Assembly: GCF_000716595.1 (NCBI RefSeq)
Contig: NZ_JNXC01000021.1
Location: 168,985 to 232,984 of the forward strand
Direction: 5' to 3'
DNA: 64,000 nucleotides
Source: Saccharothrix sp. NRRL B-16314
Lineage (GTDB): Bacteria; Actinomycetota; Actinomycetes; Mycobacteriales; Pseudonocardiaceae
Of this stretch, positions 52,222 to 61,704 are shown one piece after another (position 1 is the first letter of the stretch; each line of letters begins with the position of its first letter). The notes beneath the pieces are model-generated. The model was not told where the DNA came from and searched no databases. It was given only the letters and a program-made list of their open reading frames with translations. Both the position numbers and the translations under genes were made by a program.

Positions 52222-52331
52222 TTGCCGACGCCTTCCTGCCCGTGGGGAACAATGTCGCTCGACTATCGCGTTGAGTGTCGCAGGGGCTGGACCGGTCAGG
52301 TCCGGCAGGGGCAAGGAGGAGCACCACCGTC

Positions 52332-53213
52332 ATGGTTGAGAAGCTGCGCCTGATGGCGGTGCACGCGCACCCCGACGACGAGTCCAGCAAGGGTGCCGCG
52401 ACGATGGCCCGCTACGTGGCCGAGGGCCACGAGGTGATGGTCGTGACCTGCACCGGAGGCGAGGCGGGCAGCATTCTGAACCCCGCCATGGACCGTCCCG
52501 AGGTGCTCGCGGACATGGCCGGGGTCAGGCGCGCCGAGATGGCCCGCGCCGCCGAGATCCTGGGTGTCCGGCACCGCTGGCTGGGCTTCGTCGACTCGGG
52601 CCTGCCCGAGGGCGACCCGCTGCCGCCGCTGCCCGAGGGCTGCTTCGCCCTCGTGCCGCTGGAGGAGTCCACGCCGCCGCTGGTCGAGGTGATCCGCGAG
52701 TTCCGCCCGCACGTGATCGTCACCTACGACGAGAACGGCGGCTACCCGCACCCCGACCACATCCGCTGCCACGAGGTGTCGGTCGCCGCGTTCGACGCGG
52801 CGGGCGACCCGGAGCGCTACCCCGACCTGGGCGAGCCGTGGCAGCCGCTGAAGCTGTACTACTCGCACGGGTTCTCCCGCGCGAAGCTGATGGCGTTCCA
52901 CGAGGCGCTCGTCGCGGAGGGCCAGGAGTCCCCGTACGCCGAGTGGCTGGCGGGCTGGGACCAGGGCAAGCCGGACGTCATCGAGCGGGTCACCACCCGG
53001 GTCGAGTGCGCCGACTACTTCCCGGTGCGCGACGAGGCCCTGAAGGCCCACGCCACCCAGATCGACCCCGAGAGCCGCTGGTTCGCCGTGCCGCTGGAGA
53101 TGCAGCGCTCGGTGTGGCCGACGGAGGAGTACGAACTGGCGCGGTCGCTGGTCGACAGCACCGTGCCCGAGGACGACCTGTTCGCGGGCGTCCGGGAGAG
53201 GGTGAGCGCGTGA
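52332..53213 (+). CDS. mca: Mycothiol S-conjugate amidase
   Basis: 293 residues from the ATG at 52332 with GCAAGGAGGA upstream. It has the PIG-L/LmbE zinc fold: metal motif [13 protein letters not shown] (~residues 9-21), [25 protein letters not shown] (~residues 138-156), and the C-terminal HATQIDPES. Mca cleaves mycothiol conjugates of toxins for export as mercapturic acids. The length and [11 protein letters not shown] favour Mca over MshB. It shows that the host uses mycothiol. Confidence 0.94.
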   Translation: MVEKLRLMAVHAHPDDESSKGAATMARYVAEGHEVMVVTCTGGEAGSILNPAMDRPEVLADMAGVRRAEMARAAEILGVRHRWLGFVDSGLPEGDPLPPLPEGCFALVPLEESTPPLVEVIREFRPHVIVTYDENGGYPHPDHIRCHEVSVAAFDAAGDPERYPDLGEPWQPLKLYYSHGFSRAKLMAFHEALVAEGQESPYAEWLAGWDQGKPDVIERVTTRVECADYFPVRDEALKAHATQIDPESRWFAVPLEMQRSVWPTEEYELARSLVDSTVPEDDLFAGVRERVSA

Positions 53214-53518
53214 CCTCGTTCGACCCTGTTCCGTGGGAGCAGACCACCGCGGTCGTGCTGGCTTCGCAGCCGTCCACGGAGAAGGACCCGGGCGGCCAGC
53301 AGGAGGACTTCGGCAAGTCCTCCCCGCTGGGCCTGCTCGTGCTGGTGCTGTTCTTCATCGCGGTGGTCTTCCTGGTCAAGTCGATGAACAAGCACCTGAG
53401 GAAGCTGCCCGCGTCGTTCGACAAGCCGGAAGCGGAGCCCGCGGTCGACGAGGCCAAGAGCAAGGACAAGGTCGACAAGGGCGCGGACAACGGCACGGAC
53501 AAGGGCGAGAAGGAGTAG
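53210..53518 (+). CDS. Small single-pass membrane protein coupled to mca
   Basis: 102 residues. The GTG at 53210 overlaps the mca stop (GTGA). One helix ([20 protein letters not shown]) is followed by a strongly charged Lys/Asp/Glu tail ([20 protein letters not shown]). Similar small membrane proteins follow mca in other actinobacteria; function is unknown. Confidence 0.78.
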   Translation: MTSFDPVPWEQTTAVVLASQPSTEKDPGGQQEDFGKSSPLGLLVLVLFFIAVVFLVKSMNKHLRKLPASFDKPEAEPAVDEAKSKDKVDKGADNGTDKGEKE

Positions 53519-53524
53519 GCCCGC

Positions 53525-54274
53525 CTACTGCTGCCGGTACCAGGCGCGGCGGGCGGGCACGGACACGATCTCGCGTTCGGGGTAGCGCAGGGCGGTGAGA
53601 CTGCCGCCGAACACGCAGCCCGTGTCCAGGCACAACGTCCCGTTCACCCAGGTCGGTTCCTCGACCGGCGTGTGTCCATAGAGGACCATCGCGGCGCCCC
53701 GGTAGTCCTGTGCCCACGGGTAGCGGACCGGGAACCCCTTGGCGTCGTGCCGGCCGGTGCTCACGCCCCACAACGCCAACGACCGCGTCCGCGCCGACTC
53801 ACGGCCGTGGTAGCTCTCGGGCAGGCCGGCGTGCGCGATGACCAGCTTGCCGCCGTCGAGGAGGAAGTGCGGCACGAGCGAGTCGCAGAACGCCAGCACC
53901 TCGGCGCGGAACTCCGGCGTCTCACGGGCCAGCTGCTCCATCGACTGCTCCAGGCCGTGGTTGAGCTGGACGGCGTGCCCCTTCAACGCGCGCACCAGCT
54001 TCTCCTCGTGGTTGCCGCGCACCGAGACGGCGTCGCCGGCCGCCACCATCGCCATGACCAGCCGCAGCACGCCAGGGGTGTCGGGGCCGCGGTCGACGAG
54101 GTCGCCGACGAAGACCGCCTTGCGCCCGTCCGGGTGCGCGCCTCCGGGGGAATAGCCGAGTTCGCGCAGCAGGTGGACCAGTTCGACGTGGCAGCCGTGC
54201 ACGTCGCCGATCACGTCGAACGGGCCGGTCTCGTGCCGCAGGTCGTGCGGCAGGGGTTCGTCGGAGGGCTCCAT
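53525..54274 (-). CDS. Calcineurin-type metallophosphatase, resembling the phosphatase domain of bacterial Pnkp
   Basis: 249 residues from the ATG at 54274. Metal motifs are [18 protein letters not shown] (~residues 19-36), [41 protein letters not shown] and [11 protein letters not shown]. The pattern, including [20 protein letters not shown] and [13 protein letters not shown], is what I know from the central phosphatase domain of bacterial polynucleotide kinase-phosphatases and PrpE-type enzymes. Here it is stand-alone: no kinase or ligase domain and no hen1 neighbour. The substrate is uncertain. Confidence 0.82.
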   Translation of the reverse strand: MEPSDEPLPHDLRHETGPFDVIGDVHGCHVELVHLLRELGYSPGGAHPDGRKAVFVGDLVDRGPDTPGVLRLVMAMVAAGDAVSVRGNHEEKLVRALKGHAVQLNHGLEQSMEQLARETPEFRAEVLAFCDSLVPHFLLDGGKLVIAHAGLPESYHGRESARTRSLALWGVSTGRHDAKGFPVRYPWAQDYRGAAMVLYGHTPVEEPTWVNGTLCLDTGCVFGGSLTALRYPEREIVSVPARRAWYRQQ

Positions 54275-54340
54275 GCCCACAGTGTGATCGACTGGCCGCG
54301 CGGCCAGGAACGAATTGTCGCCTGGACCTACTGTGGAGCC

Positions 54341-56308
54341 ATGACGAACCGGCTCGTGTCCTCGACCAGCCCGTACCTGCTCCAGCACGCGGACAACCCG
54401 GTGCACTGGTGGCCGTGGTCGCCGGAGGCGTTCGAGGAGGCGCGCGAGCGCGGTGTGCCGGTGCTGCTCTCGGTCGGGTACGCGGCGTGCCACTGGTGCC
54501 ACGTGATGGCGCACGAGTCGTTCGAGGACGAGACCACCGCGGCGTACATGAACGAGCACTTCGTCAACGTGAAGGTGGACCGCGAGGAGCGGCCGGACGT
54601 GGACGCGGTGTACATGGCGGTCACGCAGGCGCTCAGCGGGCACGGCGGATGGCCGATGACGTGCTTCCTCACGCCCGACGGCGAGCCGTTCTACGCGGGC
54701 ACGTACTACCCGCCGACGCCGCGCCAGGGAATGCCGTCGTTCCGCCAGGTGCTGGAGGCCATCGACCACGCGTGGCGCGAGCAGGGCGACGAGGTGCGCG
54801 AGTCGGCGGCGGGGATCGTCGCGCAGCTGGCGTTCAAGCCGCTGCCGCAGTCCACTGTGGACGCCGACGTGCTGGCGGGTGCCGTGGTGTCGCTGCTCGG
54901 GCACTTCGACCGGGCCAACGCCGGTTTCGGCGGCGCGCCGAAGTTCCCGCCGTCGATGGTGCTGGAGTTCCTGCTGCGCCACCACGAGCGGACCGGGTCC
55001 GTCGAGGCGCTGTCGATGGCGCGGACGACGTGCGGCGCGATGGCGAACGGCGGGCTGTACGACCAGCTGGCGGGCGGGTTCGCGCGGTACAGCGTGGACG
55101 CGGCGTGGGTGGTGCCGCACTTCGAGAAGATGTTGTACGACAACGCCCTGCTGCTGCGCGTGTACACGCACCTGAGCCGCCGTGACGACGACCCGCGGTA
55201 CCGGGCGGTGGTGCGGGAGACGGCCGAGTTCCTGCTCCGGGACCTGGGCACGCCGGAGGGCGGGTTCGCGGCGTCGCTGGACGCGGACACCGAGGGCGTC
55301 GAGGGGTCGACGTACGTGTGGACGCCCGCGCAGTTGGTCGAGGTGCTGGGGATGGCGGCCGGAGCGCGCGCTGCGGAGCTCTACGGCGTGACGGACGAGG
55401 GCACGTTCGAGCACGGTTCGTCGACGTTGCGGATGCTCGGCTCACCGGACCCGGAGATCGCCGCCAAGCTGCTGGAGGCGCGGAACCGGCGGGTGCAGCC
55501 GGGGCGTGACGACAAGGTCGTGACGGCGTGGAACGGGTTGGCGATCGCGGCGCTGGCCGAGGCGGGCGCCGTGTTCGGCGAGCCGAGGTGGGTGGAGGCG
55601 GCGGCGCGCGCGGCGTCGTTGGTGCTGGACGTGCACCTGGTCGACGGGCGGTTGCTGCGCACGTCCCGCAACGGTGTCGCGGGCACGGCGGCGGGCGTGC
55701 TGGAGGACTACGGCTGCTTCGCCGACGGGCTGCTCGCGCTGCACCAGGCGACGGGGGACGCGCGGTGGTTCACCCTTGCCGGTGAACTGCTGGACACCGC
55801 GCTGGCCAGGTTCGCCGGGGACGAGCCGGGCGTCTACTACGACACGGCGGACGACGCCGAGGCGTTGGTGCAGCGGCCGTCCGACCCGTCGGACAACGCG
55901 AGCCCGTCCGGTGCGTCGTCGTTGGCTTCGGCGCTGGTGACGGCGTCCGTGCTGGGCGGGCCGTCGGCGTACCGCGAGGCGGCCGAGGCGGCCGTCTCCC
56001 GCGCCGGGCTGCTGGCCGCCCGTGAGCCGCGGTTCGCCGGGAACTGGCTGGCCGTGGCGGAGGCGATGGCGCTGGGGCCGGTGCAGGTGGCCGTGGTCGG
56101 GGACGCGTCCGACCTGGTGAGCGCGGCGTGGACTGGCGTGCACGGCGGAGGTGTCGTGGTGGCGGGAGCCCCGGACTCCGCGCCGTTGCTGGCCGACCGG
56201 CCCCTGGTGGACGGGCGAGCGGCGGCCTACGTGTGCCGGGGGTACGTCTGCGACCGGCCGGTGACGTCCGTGGAGGACCTCACCGAGGCCCTGTCCGTCC
56301 ACCGCTAG
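54341..56308 (+). CDS. DUF255 / YyaL-type protein: thioredoxin fold plus glucosidase-like domain
   Basis: 655 residues from the ATG at 54341. The N-terminus [20 protein letters not shown] and the redox motif [18 protein letters not shown] (CxxC) define the DUF255 thioredoxin domain, followed by a helical six-hairpin glycosidase-like region ([42 protein letters not shown]). The role of this widespread family is unknown; spermatogenesis-associated SSP411 is the animal relative. It is likely cytosolic, being without a signal peptide. Confidence 0.92.
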   Translation: MTNRLVSSTSPYLLQHADNPVHWWPWSPEAFEEARERGVPVLLSVGYAACHWCHVMAHESFEDETTAAYMNEHFVNVKVDREERPDVDAVYMAVTQALSGHGGWPMTCFLTPDGEPFYAGTYYPPTPRQGMPSFRQVLEAIDHAWREQGDEVRESAAGIVAQLAFKPLPQSTVDADVLAGAVVSLLGHFDRANAGFGGAPKFPPSMVLEFLLRHHERTGSVEALSMARTTCGAMANGGLYDQLAGGFARYSVDAAWVVPHFEKMLYDNALLLRVYTHLSRRDDDPRYRAVVRETAEFLLRDLGTPEGGFAASLDADTEGVEGSTYVWTPAQLVEVLGMAAGARAAELYGVTDEGTFEHGSSTLRMLGSPDPEIAAKLLEARNRRVQPGRDDKVVTAWNGLAIAALAEAGAVFGEPRWVEAAARAASLVLDVHLVDGRLLRTSRNGVAGTAAGVLEDYGCFADGLLALHQATGDARWFTLAGELLDTALARFAGDEPGVYYDTADDAEALVQRPSDPSDNASPSGASSLASALVTASVLGGPSAYREAAEAAVSRAGLLAAREPRFAGNWLAVAEAMALGPVQVAVVGDASDLVSAAWTGVHGGGVVVAGAPDSAPLLADRPLVDGRAAAYVCRGYVCDRPVTSVEDLTEALSVHR

Positions 56309-56353
56309 CGAACCGGCCTTGTCCGGGCTGGTTTGCGGCGTAACGTCGGCATC

Positions 56354-56369
56354 GACGTAATCATGTAAT
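56354..56369 (+). promoter_or_regulatory. Direct repeat TAATCA / TAATCA upstream of the gene at 56387
   Basis: GTAATCATGTAATCA (two TAATCA copies 8 bases apart) lies in an AT-richer patch ending ~17 bases before the ATG. It may be a -10 region, an operator for the RHH-like product, or both. Confidence 0.3.
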
Positions 56370-56386
56370 CAAGGTGGGTGGTTCCG

Positions 56387-56944
56387 ATGCGACGTGGATG
56401 GGGAGGCCGGGGCGGTTGGCAGCAGGCCGAGCAGCCGCCGGCGGACGACGCGGCGGGCTGGTTCGGCGGAAGGCTGCCCGACGACTGGTTCACCGAGGCG
56501 CCGGTGGTGACGGTGGACCGCGAAGAGATCCTGGTCGTGGGCACCCTGCCCCCGTTCGCCGGCGAGTTCGCCGACGACGCGGAACGCGCCGCGGCCGAAG
56601 CGGGCCGGATCAGCCGGTTCCGCGAGCAGACCAGGGACGAGCGGATCGAGATAGCCCGCCAAGCCGAGCACCGCTACCAGCGCAAGGTCGCCTGGGGTGC
56701 CCGGATCGGCGGGACGGAAGAACTGTTCACCACGCTGTCCGTGCCGGTGATGACGCGCCTGCGGCAGCCCGAGCGCAAGGTGCTCGACACCCTGGTGGCG
56801 GCCGGCGTCGCGAGGTCCCGTTCCGAGGCCCTGGCCTGGGCGGTCAGGCTGGTGGGGGAGCACGCCGACACCTGGCTCACCGACCTGCGCGAGGCCATGA
56901 CCCGAGTGGACGACCTCCGAGCCCAAGGCCCCGACCTGACGTGA
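56387..56944 (+). CDS. Uncharacterised protein with C-terminal ribbon-helix-helix-like segment
   Basis: 185 residues from the ATG at 56387, with AAGGTGGG 8 bases upstream. The N-terminus is Gly/Trp-rich, the middle acidic and helical. The last third (LFTTLSVPVMTRL, then RKVLDTLVAAGVARSRSEAL, AWAVRLVGEHADTWLTDL) has a strand followed by two helices as in ribbon-helix-helix DNA-binding proteins. If so it could bind its own upstream TAATCA repeats. No toxin partner is visible. Moderately sure it is a gene, unsure of function. Confidence 0.65.
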   Translation: MRRGWGGRGGWQQAEQPPADDAAGWFGGRLPDDWFTEAPVVTVDREEILVVGTLPPFAGEFADDAERAAAEAGRISRFREQTRDERIEIARQAEHRYQRKVAWGARIGGTEELFTTLSVPVMTRLRQPERKVLDTLVAAGVARSRSEALAWAVRLVGEHADTWLTDLREAMTRVDDLRAQGPDLT

Positions 56945-57013
56945 CACCCCGTGCCGTCCCCGACCCTGCCGGGGGCGGCCGTGGCAAACCGATTGCCTCG
57001 TACCTGGTCCGCA

Positions 57014-57019
57014 CTAGGC
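57014..57019 (+). promoter_or_regulatory. -10 box TAGGCT of the methyltransferase gene, probably leaderless
   Basis: TAGGCT ends 8 bases before the ATG at 57028 with no ribosome binding site in between. Same hexamer as upstream of eno, the tRNA and the gene at 60060. Confidence 0.45.
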
Positions 57020-57027
57020 TGCGACCA

Positions 57028-57720
57028 ATGACCGAGAGGGCGCTGACCACGGCCGGGCAGGACTGGGAAGAGCAGGCGCGGAACTGGATTGCCTGGGTGC
57101 GCAAACCCGGCTTCGACTCGTACTGGCGCTACCGCGACGCGTTCTTCGCGCTGGTGCCGACCGCCGGCCGGGCAACCCTCGACCTCGGCTGCGGCGAGGG
57201 CCGGGTGTCGCGCGACCTCGTCGATCGGGGGCACCGGGTCACCGGTATCGATGTCTCGCCCACGCTGCTGGAAGCGGCGCGAGAGGCCCACCCCGAGGGG
57301 CGGTACCTGCTGGCCGATTCGGCTGACCTCCCCTTCCCGGACCACAGCTTCGACCTCGTCATCGCCTACTGCGTGTTGATGGACGTCGACGACCTGCCCG
57401 GCACCATCGGCGAGATCGGCAGGGTGCTCGAACCGGGCGGCAGGCTCTGCCTGGCGATCACCCACCCGATCACGAACACCGGCAGCCACCGGGACGGCGT
57501 GTTCGTCCTCGACCGTCCCTACTTCGGACGTCACCGCTTCGAGGCCGAGGTCGAGCGGGACGGGATGCGGATGAAGTTCCATGGGTGGAACCACCCGCTG
57601 AGCGACTACACCAGGGCCTTGGAAGACGCCGGACTGCTCGTCGAGGCCCTTCGGGAACCGCAGGTCGACAACGACACGATCCCCTGGCACATGTGGATCA
57701 GGGCAATGCGTCCGCATTAA
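57028..57720 (+). CDS. Class I SAM-dependent methyltransferase
   Basis: 230 residues. The SAM-binding motif I is TLDLGCGEGRVSRDL (~residues 49-63), followed by GIDVSPTLLEAAREA, the acidic motif LLADSADLPFPDHSFDLV and GRVLEPGGRLCLAI. Substrate cannot be told. The GC-rich host codon use is slightly relaxed at the N-terminus. Frame is open upstream, but the -10 box and the protein start support 57028. Confidence 0.9.
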   Translation: MTERALTTAGQDWEEQARNWIAWVRKPGFDSYWRYRDAFFALVPTAGRATLDLGCGEGRVSRDLVDRGHRVTGIDVSPTLLEAAREAHPEGRYLLADSADLPFPDHSFDLVIAYCVLMDVDDLPGTIGEIGRVLEPGGRLCLAITHPITNTGSHRDGVFVLDRPYFGRHRFEAEVERDGMRMKFHGWNHPLSDYTRALEDAGLLVEALREPQVDNDTIPWHMWIRAMRPH

Positions 57721-57741
57721 CGCATTTCCGGACGCTGGCAT

Positions 57742-57768
57742 CGAGGGCTGTCCCACAGGGAGCCCTCG
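57742..57768 (+). terminator. Intrinsic terminator after the methyltransferase gene
   Basis: CGAGGGCT at 57742-57749 pairs with AGCCCTCG at 57761-57768 (8 bp). The interior GTCCCACAGGG can add a further TCCC/GGGA helix. CGTTTCT follows. Confidence 0.7.
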
Positions 57769-57840
57769 CGTTTCTAGTGGGAACGGCCTGGAGACGGCCT
57801 GACCATGGAAACGGGGGTCAACCGACCATAAAACTGCTGG

Positions 57841-58518
57841 TCAGGAGTAGATCGCGAACCAGATGGCGATGTAGTGGCACAGTGCCGCCAGCACCGTCGC
57901 CGCGTGGAAGAACTCGTGGTAGCCGAAGACGGTGGGCCAGGGGTTGGGCCAGCGGGTCGCGTAGAACACCGCGCCGACCGTGTACAGCAGACCTCCGACG
58001 AGCAGCAGGACGAGGGCTGCCACGCCGACGTGGTGGAGGAGGTCGGGCAGGACGAAGACCGCCACCCAGCCCAGCGCGATGTAGATCGGCACGCCCAGCC
58101 ACCTCGGCGCGTGCGGCCAGGCCAGTTTCAGCGTCACGCCGCCCAGAGCGCCGGCCCACACCACGAGCAGCACCACGTTGCCGGTGCCGGGGTCCATCGC
58201 GAGCAGCGCGAACGGCGTGTACGTGCCGGCGATGAACACGAAGATCATCGAGTGGTCGAGGCGCTTCATCCACGTCCGCGCCCGCACGCTGACCCAGTTC
58301 ACCCGGTGGTACAGCGCGCTCACCCCGAACAGGCCGAGCACCGTCGCCCCGTACACGGACGTCGCCAGCGCGGCCTTCCCGGACACGGTGGCCGCCGCCA
58401 GGGCGATCAGCGTCGCGCCCGTCGCCACGGACACGACGAACGACCAGAGGTGCAACCAGCCGCGCAGCCGTGGCCGCAGTGCGGGCTCGGGCGGCTGGGA
58501 GGGCGTCGACGCGGTCAC
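57841..58518 (-). CDS. PAQR / hemolysin III family membrane protein
   Basis: 225 residues with seven membrane segments. Family residues are SALYHRVNW and RLDHSMIFVFIAGTYTPFAL in the first half and GYHEFFHAATVLAALCHYIA near the C-terminus; the Ser, Asp and three His (LYH, HEFFH) form the expected zinc site. The bacterial members (YqfA/HlyIII) may act as membrane hydrolases or sensors. It is divergent from the cis-prenyltransferase gene. Confidence 0.93.
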   Translation of the reverse strand: MTASTPSQPPEPALRPRLRGWLHLWSFVVSVATGATLIALAAATVSGKAALATSVYGATVLGLFGVSALYHRVNWVSVRARTWMKRLDHSMIFVFIAGTYTPFALLAMDPGTGNVVLLVVWAGALGGVTLKLAWPHAPRWLGVPIYIALGWVAVFVLPDLLHHVGVAALVLLLVGGLLYTVGAVFYATRWPNPWPTVFGYHEFFHAATVLAALCHYIAIWFAIYS

Positions 58519-58586
58519 GTGCCCGAGGTTACGGGAGCGCCGCCGACGAGGTCAGCACACGACGGCGTGACCGCGCCCACCCGGCG

Positions 58587-58592
58587 TACGCT
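58587..58592 (+). promoter_or_regulatory. -10 box TACGCT of the cis-prenyltransferase gene
   Basis: TACGCT ends 8 bases before the GTG at 58601; no ribosome binding site is present, suggesting a leaderless message. Confidence 0.4.
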
Positions 58593-58600
58593 CTTCCAGC

Positions 58601-59380
58601 GTGGGTCTTCGCGAACGGGTCAAGAGCGTCCTGCTCAAGGGTTACGAGTTCCGCCTCAACCGCTGGCTCGACGGCGCGCAACGTCCACGCCACGTCGGCG
58701 TGGTGCTCGACGGCAACCGCCGCTGGGCGAAGGAGGCGGGTTTCACCGACGTCGCGCACGGCCACCGCGCCGGCGCCCGCAAGATCCTCGAACTCCTGAC
58801 GTGGTGCCGCGAGGCCGAGGTCGAGGTGGTGACGCTGTGGATGCTGTCCACGGACAACCTCGACCGCCCGGCCGAAGAGCTGGAACCGCTGCTCGACATC
58901 ATCGCCGACATCGTGGACGAACTGGCCGAGCCCGGTAACCCGTGGCGGGTCCGGCACGTCGGCGCGCTGGACATGCTGCCCACCGAGACCGCCGCCCGCC
59001 TGTCCGCGGCGGCACTGCGCACCAAGGGCCGCACGGGCCTCGAGGTGAACGTCGCGGTCGGCTACGGCGGCCGGCAGGAGATCGCGGACGCGGTGCGCAA
59101 GCTGCTCCAGAAGCACGCGGAGTCCGGCGGCACGATCGAGGAGCTGGCCGAGGTCCTGGACGTCGACCACATCGCCGAGCACCTCTACACGTCCGGCCAG
59201 CCCGACCCGGACCTGCTCATCCGCACCTCGGGCGAGCAGCGGCTGTCCGGGTTCATGCTGTGGCAGTCCGCGCACTCCGAGTTCTGGTTCTGCGAGGCCT
59301 ACTGGCCCGAGTTCCGCCGCACCGACTTCCTGCGCGCCTTGCGCGACTACGCGATCCGGCACCGCCGCTTCGGGTCCTGA
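58601..59380 (+). CDS. uppS: Isoprenyl (cis-prenyl) diphosphate synthase, UppS family
   Basis: 259 residues from the GTG at 58601. The catalytic Asp and Asn are in VGVVLDGNRRWAKEAG (~residues 32-47), with GHRAGARKILELLTWC, TLWMLSTDNLDRP, NVAVGYGGRQEI and the C-terminal DPDLLIRTSGEQRLSGFMLW. It elongates isoprenyl diphosphates in the cis configuration for cell-wall lipid carriers. The AGF / DVAHG variant resembles the mycobacterial short-chain Z-farnesyl synthase branch, so the chain length is uncertain. Confidence 0.93.
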   Translation: MGLRERVKSVLLKGYEFRLNRWLDGAQRPRHVGVVLDGNRRWAKEAGFTDVAHGHRAGARKILELLTWCREAEVEVVTLWMLSTDNLDRPAEELEPLLDIIADIVDELAEPGNPWRVRHVGALDMLPTETAARLSAAALRTKGRTGLEVNVAVGYGGRQEIADAVRKLLQKHAESGGTIEELAEVLDVDHIAEHLYTSGQPDPDLLIRTSGEQRLSGFMLWQSAHSEFWFCEAYWPEFRRTDFLRALRDYAIRHRRFGS

Positions 59381-59453
59381 TTACCCCTGGCGTGACGGTT
59401 CCGAGGCCGCATTCTCCGCGCTATTCACTCGAAAGAGTTCTGCTTTGTGCATG

Positions 59454-59492
59454 AAAGGGGTGGTCGTGACGCTTGGTCACGACCACCCCTTT
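59454..59492. terminator. Very strong bidirectional intrinsic terminator
   Basis: AAAGGGGTGGTCGTGAC at 59454-59470 pairs perfectly with 59476-59492 (17 bp) around GCTTG, with A and T runs on either end. It lies between the convergent prenyltransferase gene and the small secreted protein gene. Confidence 0.88.
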
Positions 59493-59508
59493 ATCGACGC
59501 GGTACTAC

Positions 59509-59832
59509 TCAGTCGTTGTGCGTCGGGCCGTCCTCGTTCGCGATGACGTTGGTGCAGTCACCCTCGTCGTTGCCCGAGAGGATCGGGATGGCGATCACGT
59601 TGACGTCCACGTGGCAGACGTTGATGTTGCTGAGGACCTGGGAGTCGTTCAGGTTGACCAGGCCCAGCTGCTCCTCGTTCTCGTCCTGCTCCGTCTCCTC
59701 GGACTCCCACGCCCACGCGAACGGCGCGTCGTGGTGGTGGTCGTACTCGTCGCCGGTGGTCGCGAATGCGGGGGCGCCCGCCAGCATGAAGCTGGCGGCA
59801 ATTGCGGTAACCGCAGCTGCCTTCTTCAGCAC
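59509..59832 (-). CDS. Small secreted acidic protein, possibly rodlin/chaplin-like
   Basis: 107 residues from the GTG at 59832, with CAAGGAGAG at good spacing. A clear signal peptide (LKKAAAVTAIAASFMLAGAP then AFA) gives a mature protein of ~83 residues with a His run (YDHHHDAPFAWAW), an acidic patch (ESEETEQDENEEQ), and a C-terminal part with two Cys (NVCHVDVNVIAIPILSGNDE then GDCTN). The VLSNINV/IPILSGN segments are reminiscent of rodlins, aerial-hyphae surface proteins, but the match is weak. An unusually AT-rich leader precedes it. Confidence 0.7.
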   Translation of the reverse strand: MLKKAAAVTAIAASFMLAGAPAFATTGDEYDHHHDAPFAWAWESEETEQDENEEQLGLVNLNDSQVLSNINVCHVDVNVIAIPILSGNDEGDCTNVIANEDGPTHND

Positions 59833-60046
59833 GTTAATCTCTCCTTGAGTCGAAGACTTCGTCGCATCGGGAGCGCCCGTTGTATTACGGAGGGCTTCCG
59901 CGTCAAGAACATACCCAGAACGGATGGCCACCGGGGGTCCCCGCAACACGATTGTGTGATCTTGTGGCGCGGTTTTTCCCCTATAACGGTGATAGCCCTT
60001 GCGCTCGGTTTAAGGCGTTGTCGCGACGTTTGCCCTGGTTGACGTA

Positions 60047-60052
60047 GGCTGC
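60047..60052 (+). promoter_or_regulatory. -10 box TAGGCT of the DUF885-like gene, probably leaderless
   Basis: TAGGCT ends 7 bases before the ATG at 60060. TTGACG lies just before it, too close to be its -35. The AT-richer region 59880-60040 upstream holds the divergent promoter of the small secreted protein gene. Confidence 0.45.
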
Positions 60053-60059
60053 CCGCTCT

Positions 60060-61298
60060 ATGGACGCAGGTGAGGTGGTGCGCGAGTACCTGCTGCTCTG
60101 CTTGCGGCTGGACCGCCTGTCCCCCGGCCTGGTCGACTCGTTCACCGGCGACCCGGTGCTGCGCCGCGCCGTCGACGACGAGCGGAAGCCGCACCCGGCC
60201 GCGCTGGCCGACCGCGCCACGCTGCTGCGCCGCGAACTGCGCGGCGTCGACCTCGACCCGGACCGCCGGCGCTTCCTCGACGCCCACCTCGTGGCCGCCG
60301 GGACCAGCGCGCGCAAGCTCGCCGGTGTGCGCGTCGGCTTCGTGGACGAGGTCCGGGCGTACTTCCAGGTCGACATCCGCCCCGGCAACACCGACGCCTA
60401 CCGCCGCGCGCACGTCCAGCTGGACGAGGTGCTGCCCGGCACCGGCACGGTCGCCGAGCGTCTCGCCGACTACCGCGCCCTGGACGCGGTGCCGCCACAC
60501 CGGCTCGAAGCGGCCGTGCACGCCCTGTCCAGCGCCCTGCGCGACCGCGTCCGGCAGCGGTTCGAGCTGCCCGCGAACGAGGTCGTGGAGTACGAGGTCG
60601 TCACCGACAAGCCGTGGAGCGGCTTCAACTACTACCTGGGCGACTTCCGCTCACGGGTGGCCGTCAACGCCGACCTGGGCCACCGGATGTCGAACCTGCC
60701 GCACCTCGTCGCGCACGAGTCCTACCCCGGCCACCACACCGAGCACTGCCGCAAGGAAGTCGGCCTCGTCGGCAAGCGCGGGCACGCCGAGCAGTCGCTG
60801 TTCCTGATCAACTCGCCGCAGTGCCTGACCGCCGAGGGCATGGCCGAACTCGGCCTGCACGCCGTCGTGGGCGCCGGGTGGGGGCGGTGGACCGAGGAGA
60901 TCATGGCCGACCTGGGCCTGCGGATGGACGGCGAACTGGCCGAACGCGTCGAGGGCGCGCTGTCCGGGCTGCTCACCGTGCGGCAGGACGCGGCCCTGAT
61001 GTTGCACGACCAGCGCGCCCACCCGGACGACGTGGTGGCGTTCCTGTGCCGCTGGCTGCTCGTCCCGGAACGCCGTGCCCGCCACATGCTGCGCTTCCTC
61101 GGTGACCCTCTGTGGCGGGCCTACACGACGACGTACGTGGAAGGCGTGCGCCTCGTCCGTGCCTGGTTGGACCTGCGTGCTCCGACGGACACGCTCGGTG
61201 ACCGGTACCTGAGACTTCTCGATGAACCTCTGACGCCGGCCGCGTTGACGGAGGAAGTCCAGGCGGGGGTGTCCTGGCTGTCCCGCGACCCAGGGTGA
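60060..61298 (+). CDS. DUF885-like zinc metallopeptidase
   Basis: 412 residues. The conserved segment LPHLVAHESYPGHHTEHCRK (~residues 215-234) holds a zinc-type HExxxGHH arrangement, followed by CLTAEGMAELGLHAVVG with the likely Glu ligand. It is shorter than the DUF885 protein at 30444-32138, lacks its N-terminal region, and shares only the core. No signal peptide. Peptide substrate unknown. It is monocistronic. Confidence 0.82.
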   Translation: MDAGEVVREYLLLCLRLDRLSPGLVDSFTGDPVLRRAVDDERKPHPAALADRATLLRRELRGVDLDPDRRRFLDAHLVAAGTSARKLAGVRVGFVDEVRAYFQVDIRPGNTDAYRRAHVQLDEVLPGTGTVAERLADYRALDAVPPHRLEAAVHALSSALRDRVRQRFELPANEVVEYEVVTDKPWSGFNYYLGDFRSRVAVNADLGHRMSNLPHLVAHESYPGHHTEHCRKEVGLVGKRGHAEQSLFLINSPQCLTAEGMAELGLHAVVGAGWGRWTEEIMADLGLRMDGELAERVEGALSGLLTVRQDAALMLHDQRAHPDDVVAFLCRWLLVPERRARHMLRFLGDPLWRAYTTTYVEGVRLVRAWLDLRAPTDTLGDRYLRLLDEPLTPAALTEEVQAGVSWLSRDPG

Positions 61299-61704
61299 CG
61301 ACGCCGTCCACCTTCGGCCGCATGGGCTCTGAGCTGCGTGGACGATCCCGTGTTGCGCCGATGTGACGGCCGGCTATCGCCCGCGGGCACCCCAAGTGGC
61401 CGTCTTTCGACAGTTTTGCGACGAAGTGACGAATCGACGAATCACCTGTGTGGCTGCCTGCATAAGAGGTACCGGCGGAGGTAACTTCCGGTTGGCGGGC
61501 CGCGTCCACTGCGGACCGCGCAGGGAGGCCCTGATCGTGGCTGTCGTCGAGTTGCCGGTTCCGCCGGCGGTGATGAGCGCGAGGGGGCCGGCACCCGGCC
61601 CTCGTGGTCGGCACGCCTGAGCTAGCGGGGCGTGCCGGTCGATCGGGGTGGTGCCTGGCCCAGCGAGGAGCGGACGCGGGTGCCGCGTTCGTGAGGGAGT
61701 TGCC
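61299..61704. other. 406-base intergenic region without a convincing gene
   Basis: Open frames here (for example 61363-61620, plus strand) have mixed third positions and no recognisable protein. A hairpin at 61581-61603 pairs GGGCCGG with CCGGCCC around CAC. The GAGGGAG ribosome binding site for the PIN-PhoH gene is at 61692-61698. The region could hold a long leader or small RNA, but nothing I can name. Confidence 0.6.

Noticed and set aside
53525..55414. 629-residue minus-strand frame extending the phosphatase upstream
   Set aside because: Upstream part is antisense to the DUF255 gene; conserved phosphatase residues start right after the ATG at 54274.
61363..61620. 85-residue open frame upstream of phoH
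   Set aside because: Third codon positions are not G/C-biased as in real genes here, no ribosome binding site, no similarity noticed.
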